Shown here: positions 24,745 through 36,625 of the stretch, one piece after another | Position numbering within the stretch: position 1 is the first letter of the stretch | Layout of the letters: the number at the start of each line of letters is the position of its first letter | From: Mucor racemosus | Taxonomy: Eukaryota > Mucoromycota > Mucoromycetes > Mucorales > Mucoraceae | Direction: 5' to 3' | DNA: 64,000 nucleotides | Assembly (NCBI GenBank): GCA_027405735.1 | Contig: JAPEHQ010000005.1 | Span: 248,001-312,000, forward strand | Notes under the pieces: model-generated | Database searches by the model: none | Told to the model about the DNA's origin: nothing | The model's input: only the letters and a program-made list of their open reading frames with translations | Program-made: the position numbers and the translations under genes

Positions 24745-24890
24745 ATTATTATGTCATTATTATATCTTAGGTCGCATATTCAAGGTTTCGGTTAATATTC
24801 GGTATTATAGTAAATCAACAGGCGTCAACGTTGATTTAGATGCGTCCTACTAGTTCATTGGTGTAATGTCCTTAGGTAGTAATTCTATAT
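24745..24890. repeat. Repeat D, left half
   Basis: It matches the first half of the D repeat in R1 ('ttcggtattatagtaaatca', then 'gtgtaatgtccttagg'). It stops at 'aattctatat' where R2 begins; the missing right half is found at 36508, next to the R3 right end. Confidence 0.65.
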
Positions 24891-26964
24891 CATTACGGCC
24901 GAACTCTGCTTCCCATGGGTATAGTGATCTGTACAGATGGGCAGAATAAAGAATTTTGTGCAGATCAGGCATATCAAATGAGCAGAGCAATGAGATATGA
25001 GATCAAGGTTTTTTAGTGAATTTACTAAAGTATATCAATCATAATATAATTAATAATGAAGATAATTTGAATGGTTTAAAGCAGATGAGAGTTACTCTAA
25101 TTCAGCAGAATTGCTTTATTGACGAGATATATTAATTTGAAATTTGGAGTTTGAAAGAGTTCTGCCCGTGTTCTTTTTTCGGAGACCAAACGGAAACAAC
25201 GGCCTTTTTGGAAACACTAAAAGTGTTTATGTCTTCGTAAATTTCTGTTTGTAACGCACAAAAACGACTGATTTTGGATTATTTTTCTCTTTTCTTCCCC
25301 ACTGTTTCCTCAACTCTTCTATTTATATTTAAAACCACAACAACAAAAAGACCAATATTTTTTATAAACTAAAATCAAGTAGCAGGTGCAAGTAAATGTC
25401 ATTCCTATTGTTTATTTGGAAATTAATTATTAACTGTTAATGTTAGAGCGCGATATAATTTTCTTCTCAAACAAAAAAAAGCATCCAAGACTTAGTCATT
25501 TTGTTCCACCATCATCTACGTTATAATCAATTCTTTTTTGGTCCAAACTCGACATATATCTGCTAAAAAATCGATGATTATAAAGGTATGTATAGTAATT
25601 GACTTGATTAAAATAAATAATGAATAAAGTCATGTTAGTCTATTTAGTTTGTAAAACATATTTGTTTCTACTTAGTGGCCAAAAGCCAAGAAGAGGAAAA
25701 CAAGATGTTGCCTTGTATACCACTACCAACTCTAAAGGGTACACCATAATCATTACTCGTGAATTGATTTTATTAATAAATCAATTTCTATAGGTCAAAA
25801 GTAAAGGCATATTCAGTTCAAAACGCTTGAAATAATTTATTGATGCTGATTTACATGGTTTATTGTCTCTTGTTCATTCAATTGCTATATTTGATTTTAA
25901 TGTTTTGTTTATACTGATAATCGAGTCGTTCGTCCATTAGAGTTAACTCACCATCCTTGATTAGCGTATCTATAATAACGATTCATTATTAGCTCATGAT
26001 GGTATGCAAAACTATTAAAAGGGGCTGTCTAATCTCAAATACTTACTGTATATCTGATTCAACTGCTGATGCTAAACTAGCATCAAAGTAGTTGTGTTGA
26101 CTCGTAATAAAGTAAGGCGTTTTATCAAGTACAATGTTGGTCTTCAATGTATTTCAGTTAAATTGAATAGATAGAGATATGATTTATGCTGAGTCTATAA
26201 ATGTGAGAGAGAGCTCAGATCTATGAACATAAAAAAATGATCCAAATTGTGATGCTTCGTTGACCTGTACGAGATTTTTTTGTGACGATACCTGGTGGTG
26301 GCTCAAGTGTAAATTAGGAATATAATTGTCAAATGTTGTATCGAGTCAAGATGAAGTTGGTTGATTGATATAACGGATAATAAACGCAATGTCATTTATT
26401 GAATGGGTGAATGTAAATGTATAAATCAAAGCTTACTTTTGAATGAAAGTAATAAGTATTCTGATCAACATCAATAGGTTCAAAAAACATAATAGTTAAG
26501 TGCAATCATTGCTACCAAATTGCATAATTTGATATACAGAAAACTCTTGAAGGATTTATTCTTTTTTTTTTTGGCAATACTACAAATTATCGTTCAATAT
26601 GACTGCATATTAATGAAGCAGAGGAAATACAACAACTGGTAAAAAACTGATATCCAATGTACATCGAGGTCAAGATTGATAAAAGGTGCATTATTCATTG
26701 TGTAGCGGAAATTGCAACATTTTGATGGATAGAAATTACAGGACCAAGGTGTTGTGTTTGCCTCAGGATTTCTAAGAGGGTTTAAAAACATATTTCATCA
26801 AACTTACTTAGGTGTTAAATACTTACCATATGCTATTATTAGTATCATCTTGTTTTTTATTTAATTGCTTTATTAATTATTATTAAGAATCAACCTTTTC
26901 ATAGCTTACAACAATGACAATGGGGTATTTCTACCTTTAGATTGACATTTATCATAAGGCGAGA

Positions 26965-27160
26965 TGATGATACGTTTGATACTACTGTAGATGGAACCAG
27001 TCAATTTAATTTATAGAATTTGAATGCAAATACCGAAAACCCAATTGTAAGTACTTGAGTTGGTTCTGGTAAAGCATTAAATAAATTGGCTTGGGACACA
27101 GACGGCAAAAAGGTGGTAATAGGTTCCAGTAATGGCAATGTTTATGTTTATGATATTGGA
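26965..27160 (+). pseudogene. Captured dynein intermediate-chain fragment in R2
   Basis: The frame reads TFDTTVDGTSQFNL, a stop (TAG) in place of Trp, then NLNANTENP, a short gap with GTAAGT, then GSGKALNKLAWDTDGKKVVIG and NVYVYDIGE. It is the same gene piece as in R1 and R5. The intervening 'ttgtaagtacttgagttg' is too short for an intron and may be changed exon sequence. Not functional. Confidence 0.6.
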
Positions 27161-28854
27161 GAAGAGTAAAAAAAAACTTAATGTAAATGATCTCTAGAGC
27201 AATAATTACAAAGTAAGACTATATTATCATCAAATAAACTACCACACAATATGAATATGTATAAATATTTACAGTAATAAGTTTGAATTCAATGGGTACA
27301 GTATCATTAATTCTTGAAAAAGTTTTCAAGTATTATAAAATCTCTTATTTTTAAGACTTACAAGGCTTATAAGCGGAATATTAATTTAGAAAATTACTTT
27401 TGTCCAGATCATCAATTTTGACATTTTTTAATTTTTTTATTCTGGTTTTGCAAATTTAAAGTTAATTCTACTACCAATTATAAAAACAAAAAATATACAC
27501 TTATACAGAATTCAGCGCTCTATTTGCTCAATAAAAAATAACAAACATTTTTGTTACAGAATATTACATGAAAATCCTTTAACCAAAAAACTGTTTTTGG
27601 GACAAAAGTACAAAGTTTCATTACTTAATATTTAATATTAAGCTTTTATAAAATGCGTATTAGTCATGGCTACAATTTTCTCTTACAATGTCATATATTT
27701 AAACGTTGATTTTGGTATCAAAATTTGATTTTTCTATTTTTTGATCTAAACCATGAGTGTTGGTAAGGCTAAAATGAGTCCCAAAAAATGCCCGCTACAA
27801 AGTCTGAATTTTCAGACCGTACATGGCTAAATATAAGAAAAGTAAAAAAAAAGACGCTTTTTTTTTAAAAACTTAGATATATACCATAGAATAAGAGACT
27901 TAGCCGTTCGACCTTGCTATGCTCAATTACGGCATCCCTCTACGGGCTCGCTTTTGCAGTTTTTTAACGAATCTATGATATGACAAACGTTTTTTCTGGT
28001 AGAAAGATGTATGTTTCTATAATAATAGATAAATAGATATTGCCTATTATGTTGTTTAGCTTATGGTTCATGTGCTGTAATGCCGCTTTTACATTGGCTG
28101 AAATGTGCAATTTAGAAGGGTTTTAATTGCGCTAAATAATGTAAAGCCTTGCAAATCCATTTCGACGTGTGTTATGTTTATATTCCAAGGATATATTCAA
28201 CGTTTGATAAGGTATATCAGTCTATTATCAAGCTAGTATTCTTTTCTTTTATCTGAATACGCATGCTAACATAAGGGACTAATATTTTTAATATAGGTAG
28301 CAGTCGTTATATTAAGACTGATATTTTCATTTAACTGCATTCTAAGATTAAATGTATCATTATTTACTACTGTATTGTTGAACATATTTCTTGATTACCA
28401 GATCACATCGAAGGCAATGATATTCATATTCACTCAATAAAAAGCTAGAACTGGCTACAAACCTACGATGCTCCAGAAAAGTAATCAAATTTCAAATGAT
28501 ATAGAAACACAAAAAAAGGATAATCTGATGTTTTGCCTAATAACCATATTTTTGATCGTCGCTATACTTGTTGAAAGCAAATCTTTTTACAGTTGACAAT
28601 CGTAAACTGAAATAGTAAGTTTAAACAAGATTAATTTGTTTAAATTTAATGAGTGATAAAGCCACATTTATATCCTTAGATTTGGCTTGCATATAAATTT
28701 ATGCTAGAGCAAAAACCATTGTTGCTGCAAACATTATTATAGTTATAAACATATTTACAAATGATTATAATCGTAAACATATTAGCTCTTGCATTTATTG
28801 CTCTACATGAACAACGTATTGAATTGTATTATTGTCTATAATTCATATTAATTA

Positions 28855-29285
28855 TGAAATGCCAAAGATTTAGAATAAATATTATGGCAAGAAAAAATGT
28901 ATAATTTAATAAAGGAACTTGTTAAATTAAATCACACACAAAAACTGAAGAGAATCTTTATTTAATATCAATAATTTGTCCTATTTATATACAAATTCTA
29001 TATTACAATTATCTGTAAGATCAGCTTTGGATTGATTATATCTTTCTGACATTCCATTGTCAGGTCATTTTATGTACATTAGTAACACAGCACATTTAAG
29101 TTCAGCTTATTTTATATAACTAAATCCAACAAGTGAATATGTCTCACATATCCAGCTTCCCGGATCTTGCTTTAGAAAATAAGAACAATCGAGAATGTTA
29201 TCATAGATCAGTTAGCTGACTTCTTGAAACTAAGGATTACAAATCAAAAGGTTCATTATCTTACGATTAACCGGTGGATGCAACA
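28855..29285 (-). mobile_element. Solo LTR family A, 431 bp, TSD AATTA, inside R2
   Basis: This is the reverse complement of the copies at 2840 and 7511, starting TGAAATGCC and ending GGATGCAACA on +. AATTA lies on both sides (28850-28854, 29286-29290). The R sequence resumes with 'gaacaaatgtaattt'. Confidence 0.92.
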
Positions 29286-29666
29286 AATTAGAACAAATGT
29301 AATTTAAAAATTCATTATTCCAGTAAAAAATGCAATGGGACTTTGAAAACGGCATGATACATATGTACAAACGAATTTGTGCCCATATGATTAGCTCATT
29401 ATGGTCATAGTCAGAGTTTATTATTATGTACAAATAGGAATAATGATATGCTTATGAGGAATTCTACTATTATGCACACATGGAATTAATGTCATGCACA
29501 CGGGCAGAGTCTATAATTCTGCACATACAGGCTTTTCGTTATGCTACGTGTGCAGTTTCGTTTGTTGTACCCATGTGCATCTTGTTATCTTTTTAGCCAT
29601 GCATTATTCAGTGGGCGCAACAACTCATAAGGCTATAGTATGCAGCCCACCTGAGTACAACAAAAG

Positions 29667-30766
29667 TGTTGTATTCCACCTACTAGTATCATACGTTATC
29701 ACCTTCTGCAGTATCAATACATCGTACAATCTATTTACTACGACATATATTGAAGTACAAGTCTTGATATCGGATATTGTTTAAATATACACAATGAATA
29801 ACTAGAAAATAAAGTTAAAACTAGATGTATTTATTGAGTATATTATTGTAGGTAAAAAAGATAACGAATCCATCTCGAACGACATCAGGATTCCCGGTAT
29901 TTATATGTTTTGGAAGCGTGGATATAGAGCCTACAATACAGAGTGTATGAAAGGATGATTTCATCGTCTTGAGGAACTAGTTGATTACAACATAATGATA
30001 TAATAGGTTGGCCATAGCAAGTTTAGTAGGATAGGACCAAGTTAAGTATATAGGATCTTCATGCTTGATTTACTTTAGACTTTAGACAGTGAATGTTGAT
30101 GCAACTGGAATAGTTGAATTCCATTTTCAGGAACGAATTCATGGTTGGCTCACTTCAGGATCTCAGGCTACACCATTTCATCATAGACTAGATGTAACAT
30201 AACTAAATGAAATAAAATTGGCATACATCATTATCACCTCATACTCATCATTCTATGCTAAGAATCATGTCTAAATAATCCTTTGAGTACTTCTACTAGT
30301 AATACATGTACTCAGTCTAGTCTATGTCCTAAACAGATATAAGAAACTCCTAGCGTACCAATTTTAATCCAGTAATTACCAAGAACGCTTGGACATCAAT
30401 TATGACCCCATACTATTTCATCCCAGCGGTTAATCAATAAAGTAGCTACAGTATCAAATCAACATCCAAGCACATTTATTAGCGCAGCATTGAAACAAGA
30501 CAACTCGCAAGCTCTGCAAGAACGGTTAAATTATGATTGATCCATTTCAATCCATAGATTACTATCAAACATATTTAGTGGTTCAATAGTACCTTAAATT
30601 ACATCTCAGGATCTCAAAGTCGAATCAATATAAAAGGCCATCCTTTTATATCTAAATAAACGATATCTTATTTTTATTATACAGTTGAAGGACTGATTTA
30701 TTACTCATTCTTTGATAATTGTATTCTTTTTTAAGTACTATTTATCAATCCTGAAAATATACGACA
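29667..30766 (+). mobile_element. Solo LTR family B, TSD AAAAG, with nested LTR
   Basis: It starts TGTTGTATTCCACC and ends ATATACGACA, with AAAAG on both sides (29662-29666, 30767-30771). Without the nested family-C LTR and its duplication it is 537 bp, matching the copy at 11053-11592. TATA ('aatataaaaggcc') and 'ctaaataaacg' are near the 3' end. It sits about 30 bp inside the right terminus of R2. Confidence 0.88.
29778..30335 (-). mobile_element. Solo LTR family C (LTR), 558 bp, TSD GATAT, nested in an LTR
   Basis: On + it runs from TGTTTAAATATAC to GTCCTAAACA, with GATAT on both sides (29773-29777, 30336-30340). TATA-like 'acatataaatacc' and 'caataaatac' are on the minus strand, which sets orientation. 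A truncated inverse copy is at 32022-32512. Confidence 0.9.
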
Positions 30767-30801
30767 AAAAGCATTTTTTGCAGCACAGGTTGCCCGTAGT
30801 G

Positions 30802-31644
30802 CTTTCATATATAAATCGTTTGAATTTGTGATTTTATGGACTTTTTTCGAATCCAGTTGTATCATCTTATAATTTTCAAATTGAATCCGTTATTAGTCTA
30901 ATAATCTAATAATGCTGTAGGTTGTATTTTTGCTTTACTTAAAATAAGCTTTTCAATAATTAATAGCAATACAGTCGAACCTTAATTTTTGTATGACATT
31001 TCGATACCTGCATCTTATAGCTACTTGGAATATTTAAACAATCACGTCCGGGCTGTCCGGTAATTTTTTCTATAGATTTAAAGCTTGGAAATATCTTTGG
31101 ATGGCCGCTTCCGGAGATTGTTCGGCTTTTTTTTTGGAAGAGTGATCATTGGCAAAAATATGAATCATATTATACTGAATTTAATTTGATATTATCATCA
31201 ATTAAATGAATCAATAGATTTGTCATGAATCTATCAAGCCTAATATATTATTATACTAATATTATCCTATACTGTATACTAATCACATCACACATTATTA
31301 CGTTATCCGAATTGCATATCAATCTCCAGCTTATGCAAGGGATTCTGTTACTATACGCACTGTGACGCAACCAATGGCTATACAACAATATCAACTTACT
31401 CGTCGCATTCAATTTATAGAGTAATTCAGTAGCATTATATTCCTGAAGTCTAGTTTATGAAGGGAGCTAGACTCTTGAATAATTTAGTATAAACAATAGT
31501 CATCTTACTTTCATAATTCCTTTTATTTTTTTGTCAGTTCTCCTCATCATTTTCCTTATTATATATTCTGAAATAAATCTAATAAGCATAACAAATAAAT
31601 CTTTGTCTGTGTCTCTTGCCCCTTATATAATATAACCCTGATAC
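30802..31644. other. Spacer between R2 and R3, probable LTR debris
   Basis: There is no gene. The right part (about 31560-31644) has AATAAATC signals and ends 'accctgataca' exactly where R3 sequence begins, like an LTR 3' end, but the other end and a target duplication were not found. Confidence 0.35.
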
Positions 31645-32021
31645 ACTCATTGCTACTAATAAATTGCGTAATTTGATATGCAGAAAGCTATTGGAGCATT
31701 CACTCTTTTTTTTTTTTTTTTTTTTGGCAATGCTACAAATCATCGTTCAATATGATTGAATATTAAAGAATTAGAGAAAATCCAACTGGTAAAAAAACTG
31801 ATACCCAACAATGTTCATTGAGGTCTAGATAGATAAAAGCTGTATTCATTGTATAGTGTAAATCGCAACATTTTGATGGATAGAAATTACAGGATCAAGA
31901 TGTTGTGTTTGCCTCAGGATTTTTAAAAGAAGGGTTTAAAAGCATACTTCAGCACACTTATTTAGATGTTAAATACTCACCATATGTTATTAGTATCATT
32001 TTGTCTTTTATTTAATTGCTG

Positions 32022-32512
32022 TGTTTAGGACATAGGCTAGACTGGGTACATGTATTACTAGTAGATGTGCTCAAAGGGTTATGTAGACATAATTCTTAGC
32101 ATAGAATGATGAGTATGAGGTGATAATGATGTATTGCAATTTTATTTTATTTAGTTATGTTACATTTAGTCTATGATGAAATGGTGTAGCCTGAGATCAG
32201 GAAGTTGAGCCAATCATGAATTCGTTTCTGGGAATGAAATTCAGCTATTCCATTTGGATAAACATTCACTGTCTAAAGTTAATCAAGCATGAATATTCTA
32301 TATACTTAGCTTGGTCGTATCCTACTAAACTTGCTCCGGCCAACAATCTATTATACCATCATGTTGTAATCAACTAGTTCCTCAAGGCTATAAAATTATT
32401 CTTTCATACATTATGTATTGTAGACTCTATATTCGCGCTTCTAAAACATATAAATACACTGAATCCTGGTGTCGTTCGAGATGGATTCATTATCTTTTTT
32501 ACCTGCAATATA
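32022..32512 (+). mobile_element. Truncated LTR of the 558-bp family
   Basis: This is the reverse complement of 29778-30335, starting TGTTTAGGACATAGG. It stops at 'ttacctgcaata', about 70 bp before the LTR end, exactly where the Tc1/mariner element is inserted; the lost bases are not on the far side. Confidence 0.8.
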
Positions 32513-34157
32513 CAGTGACCCCCAAAACTGTCCCAATGTTTCCTAGTTTTGAGTTTAGTATGATTTTCAGGTACAACAAATATATTTAAAGTACGACATA
32601 TTTTATATATTTCGGAAGATCAATTAATTTCCTTTTATATTAAATTAAAAAAATCTCGAATTTTATTGGTCCGCTATATTTATACCCTGTCTGGGACAGC
32701 ATATGCATTGGGACAGTTTTGAGAGCTTACGCGGGAAAAAATATAATCCTATTTAATAGTCCGTCCAAAGGCCGTTTCTTTCCAAATATACTTTCACACA
32801 ATTGGGCATGCTATCAAAAACTTTTTGGCACTCCTCCTGTTTAATGGTGTTGTACCAAACCTCAGTTACACGCTCCGAAAGATCAAGGATTCATTTGGGC
32901 GCTGTTTTGTACTCATTAAGCCTCCTCTTTAATAAGATCCACATATTTTCGATCGGATTCAAGTCAGGAGATAGCGGAGACCAATTTATTACTTCATAGT
33001 CTTGATCCAATAGATATTCCTTGACTAAATTTGACGTATGCTTTGGAGCATTGTCATGCTGGAAAATGATCTGATCACGACGAAGGCCTAATTTATCCAA
33101 AGTAAAATTGAAAGTCCGCTACAAATCGTTTTCAAAGATTTGTTTATACAAATGTCGATCCACAGTACCCTCAATTCTGCATATCTATCGAACTCCGGCA
33201 TACGTAATGGCCCTCCAAAACATGACACTCCCACCGCCATCTATAACGGTCATCTTCACATAATTAGGTTTCAAGCTCTCACCGTCTCAAATCCAAAGCC
33301 AGCTTCTTCCATTTAAGTTAAATCTATTAATGTTGGTCTCATCTGATCAAATCACCCTTTTCCGTTCGTCGGAAGTCCAATCCTTGCGAAGATGACACCA
33401 TTCTAAACGCCTTTTAATATTAGCCGGAGACAGCATAGGTTTTTTAGGCTTGATAATTGCTCCTATGCTCCCCCTACGGAGCGATTTCGGACAGTTTCCG
33501 GGCTTTTATTAACACCGACATTACTCTCAAGTAGTTTAAAATGTTACTTGAATCTTTGACTGCTTTTTTTGTTGCTTGGCGAACACAAAACCTTTCATCA
33601 GACTCAAACAGCAATTTAAGTCGACCCCTTTTAGACATACCCAAACTTGTGCAACACCGTTTTTTAATTTTTTCCACAACAGGCTTACCTACATGCAATA
33701 TTTCCGCAACTTGCCGCACTGATTTACCGGTGTTTAAAAGACTAATGGCATCATTTTCCTTATTCTCCTGAAGTTTTTTCATATTAATTTTCAATAGGCC
33801 AAAGCACCAGAATCTGTATATGAAATATGCATCTTTTTTATTTTCTTTACCCAATTAGGTGTTTATTTACTGATTTCCAAGCGTTCAAGATACTAGTGCG
33901 AATTATGGTTCTACAATCATCGATTATCTAAAAATCAAAAATGGCTCTCAAAACTGTCCCAATGCATATACTGTCCCAAATTGGGTATAAATTCAATTGA
34001 CCAATAAAATTCGAGATTTTTTTAATTTAATATAAAAGGAAATTAATTGATCTTCAGAAATATATAAAATATGTCGTACTTTAAATATATTTGTTGTACC
34101 TGAAAATCATACTAAACTTAAAACTAAGAAACATTGGGACAGTTTTGGGGGTCACTG
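32513..34157 (-). mobile_element. Tc1/mariner element, 1645 bp, TA target duplication
   Basis: The terminal inverted repeats begin CAGTGACCCCCAAAACTGTC and extend about 220 bp with few mismatches; the motif 'cattgggacagttttgagag' recurs at their inner edge. TA flanks both sides (32511-32512, 34158-34159). It encodes a broken transposase. The TIRs are far longer than the minimal 20-30 bp of many Tc1 elements. Confidence 0.95.
32753..33782 (-). pseudogene. Tc1/mariner DD34E transposase, inactivated
   Basis: The likely start is Met at 33782 (MKKLQENKENDAISLLN), leading into a helix-turn-helix (GKSVRQVAEILHVGKPVVEK). The catalytic triad can be read in pieces: SDETN (first Asp), HDNAPKHTS (second Asp) and NPIENMW (Glu). 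34 residues separate the second Asp from the Glu, as in Tc1-like DD34E. At least one frameshift (near 33475) and several in-frame stops (about 33290, 33185 and 33120) break it, so it cannot make a working enzyme. The intact C-terminal frame is 32891-33100. Confidence 0.9.
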
Positions 34158-34161
34158 TACT

Positions 34162-34925
34162 TGTCGTATATTTTCAGGGTTGATAAATAGTACTTAAAAA
34201 AGAATACAATTATCAAAGAATGAGTAATTAACCAGTTCTTCGACTGTATAATAAAATAAGGTATTGTTTATTTAGATATAAAAGGATGGCCTTTTATATT
34301 GATTCGACTTTGAGATCCTGAGATGTAATTTAAGATACTATTGAACCATTGGATCTGTTCGATAGTAATCTATGGATTGAAATGGATCAATCATAATTTA
34401 ACCGTTCTTGCAGAGCTTGTGAGTTGTCTTGTTTCAATGCTTTGCTAAATGTGCTTGGATGTTGATTTGATAGCTACTTGATTGATTAAACGCTGGGATG
34501 AAATAGTATGGTGTCATAATTGAGGCCCAAGCGTTCTTGGTAATTACTGGATTAAACTTGGTACGCTAGGAGTTTCTTATTGTCGGTTTTCGAGGATATT
34601 AAACAGCCAATTTTGAAGCCAATTCCATTTCTAACTCATATTGAAATGTAATTCTTATAAATAGTCTTTTAAACCAAGACCTAGAAGTTCTTGGTTCTTT
34701 CTTTTACCATTAGTTTTTCTAGTAATAAAGCCTACGTTCTCCATGATAAATATTACTAGTCTTTATTATTATTCTTTCTATAAATAAGATTGTATGTATC
34801 CATAAACTTTCACTTATATCCGATATCAAAACTTGCACTTCAATACATATTGTAGTCAATAGATTGTAAGATATATTGATACTGTAGAAGGTGATTAATG
34901 TATGATACTAGTAGGTGGAATACAA
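34162..34925 (-). mobile_element. LTR family B, inverse copy with nested LTR
   Basis: On + it starts TGTCGTATATTTTCAGG and ends GTGGAATAC..., the inverse of 29667-30766. The 232-bp LTR at 34581-34812 is inserted in it. It directly abuts R3 sequence at about 34926. No target duplication could be assigned. Confidence 0.75.
34581..34812 (+). mobile_element. Solo LTR, 232 bp, TSD CTTAT, nested
   Basis: It runs from TGTCGGTTTTCGAGG to TAAACTTTCA, with CTTAT on both sides (34576-34580, 34813-34817). 'tataaatagtc' (34658) and 'agtaataaagc' (34723) fit an LTR promoter and polyadenylation signal. Only one copy is in the window. Confidence 0.88.
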
Positions 34926-34984
34926 AAAGGACGGCAATAGGTTTCAGTGATGGCCCTGTTTATGTTTATGATATTGAAGAGGAG
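34926..34984 (+). pseudogene. Captured dynein intermediate-chain fragment in R3 (partial)
   Basis: Only the end of the piece remains: 'gcaataggtttcagtgatgg' and PVYVYDIEEE, followed by a GTAAGA donor, identical in layout to R1, R2 and R5. The earlier part was lost with the insertion at the R3 break. Confidence 0.5.
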
Positions 34985-36507
34985 GTAAGACTAAAATTCA
35001 ATATAAATTACCTCTAACGCAGTAATTATTAAAGTAATACTATATTATCATCAAGTAAACTACCACACAATATTAATATGTATAAATATTTACAGTAATA
35101 AGTTTGAATTCAATGGGTACAGTATTATTAATTCTTGAAAAAGTTTTCAAGTATTATAAAATCTCTTATTTTTAAGACTTCCAAGGCTTATAAGCGGAAT
35201 ATTAATTTAGAAAATTATTTTTGTCCAGATCATCAATTTTGACATTTTTTAATTTTTTTTTCTGGTTTTGCAAATCTAGAATTAATTATACTACCAATTA
35301 CAAAAACAAAAAATATACACATATACAGTATTTAGCGCTCTATTTGCTCAATAAAAAATAACAAACATTTTTATTGCAAAATATTACATGAAAATCCTTT
35401 AATCAAAAATCCGTTTTTGGGGCAAAAGTGCAAAGTTTCATTATTTAATATTTAATATTAAGCTTTTATAAAATGCGTATTAGTCATGGCTACAATTTTC
35501 TCTCACAATGTAGTATATTTAAACGTTGATTTTGGTATCAAAATTTGATTTTTCTATTTTTTGATCAAAATCATGAGTGTTGGTAAGGATAGAATGAGCC
35601 CCAAAAATGTCCGCTGAAAAATCTGAATTTTCAGACCGTACATGATTAAATATAAAAAAAGTTGAAAAAAAACTCATTTTTATTTAAAACTGTGATATAT
35701 ACCATAGTATAAGAGACTTAGCCGTTCGGCCTTGCTATGCTCAATTACGGCATCGCTCTGCAGGCTCGCTTTTGCAACTTTTTAATGAATGTATTATGGT
35801 ATGACAGACGGTTTTTCTAATAGAAAAATGTATATTTAGTTCTATGATAACAGCAGATATTGCCTATTTTTTTTTTTAATTTATGGTTCATGCGCTGTAA
35901 TGCTGCTTTTACATCGGCTGAAATGTCCAATTTAGCAGGGTTTTAATTGCGCTAAATAAATAATGTAAGGCCTTAAAAATCCTTTTCTACTTGTGTTGCT
36001 TCTCTCTTTTTTTTTCATATTCCATGGATATATTCACCGTTTGGTAAGGTATACTGTATCAGTCTATGAAGTTGGTATTCTTTTCTTTTATCTGAATACG
36101 CATGCTAATATAAGGAACTAATATTTTTAATATAGGTAGCAATTTATATTAGACAATAGACACTGATATTCTCATTTAACCGCATTCTAAGATCAAATAT
36201 CATTATTTACTACTGTATTGCTGGACGTATTTCTTGATTGACAGATCAAATCGAAGGCAATGATATGTTTATGGGTAATTCTACTGTTATGCACACATGG
36301 AATTAATGTCATGCACATGGACAGAATCTATAGTTCTGCATATACAGGCTTAGCGTTGTGCTCGTGTGCAGTTTCTTTTGTTGTGCCAATGTGCATCTTG
36401 TTATCTTTTAAGTCATAATATCCAGTGGACAGAACAGCTCAGGCTATATTGTGCAGTCCAACTGGGCACAACAAATTTATCTTGTGCAGCACAGGTCGGC
36501 CGTAGTG

Positions 36508-36625
36508 TGTAATGGTTATAATGAACAATATATAAACACATCCAGAGGATGTAATTGTTAATAAAAAAGTGTAATGCTTTGGCAATATTATTTCTTAAGA
36601 CCGCTTTGACATCTCAATAATCACT
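36508..36625. repeat. Repeat D, right half
   Basis: 'tgtgtaatggttataatgaa' and 'taataaaaaagtgtaatgct' match the second half of the D repeat in R1. It abuts the R3 right end; the left half abuts the R2 left end at 24890. Confidence 0.6.

Larger units (their letters stand above)
24891..30801. mobile_element. R2: CACTA-like non-autonomous transposon
   Basis: The left end CATTACGGCCGAAC (CACTA with one change) and right end GTTGCCCGTAGTG (30801) are imperfect inverted repeats. The body is colinear with R1, with no transposase. Three solo LTRs are inserted: 28855-29285, and 29667-30766 which itself contains 29778-30335. Without them R2 is about 4.4 kb. It carries a dynein intermediate-chain fragment at 26965-27160. 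Subterminal GTGCA/TGCAC motifs are dense at 29330-29660. Confidence 0.68.
31645..36507. mobile_element. R3: CACTA-like element, left end missing, broken by nested insertions
   Basis: R sequence runs 31645-32021 and resumes at 34926-36507. The right terminus GGTCGGCCGTAGTG is the best-preserved end (inverse CACTACGGCCGACC). Between the two parts lie a truncated LTR, a Tc1/mariner element and a family-B LTR holding another LTR. About 230 bp of R is missing at the junction. The left terminus is absent. Subterminal GTGCA-rich sequence is at 36260-36500. Confidence 0.6.

Noticed and set aside
24571..24795. 74-codon frame MTRLLLAASLRQ..
   Set aside because: It lies in the 361-bp mobile element and runs past its end; shared with the second copy only because the element is young.
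26594..26791. 65-codon minus-strand frame in R2
   Set aside because: The matching stretches in R1 and R5 do not keep the frame.
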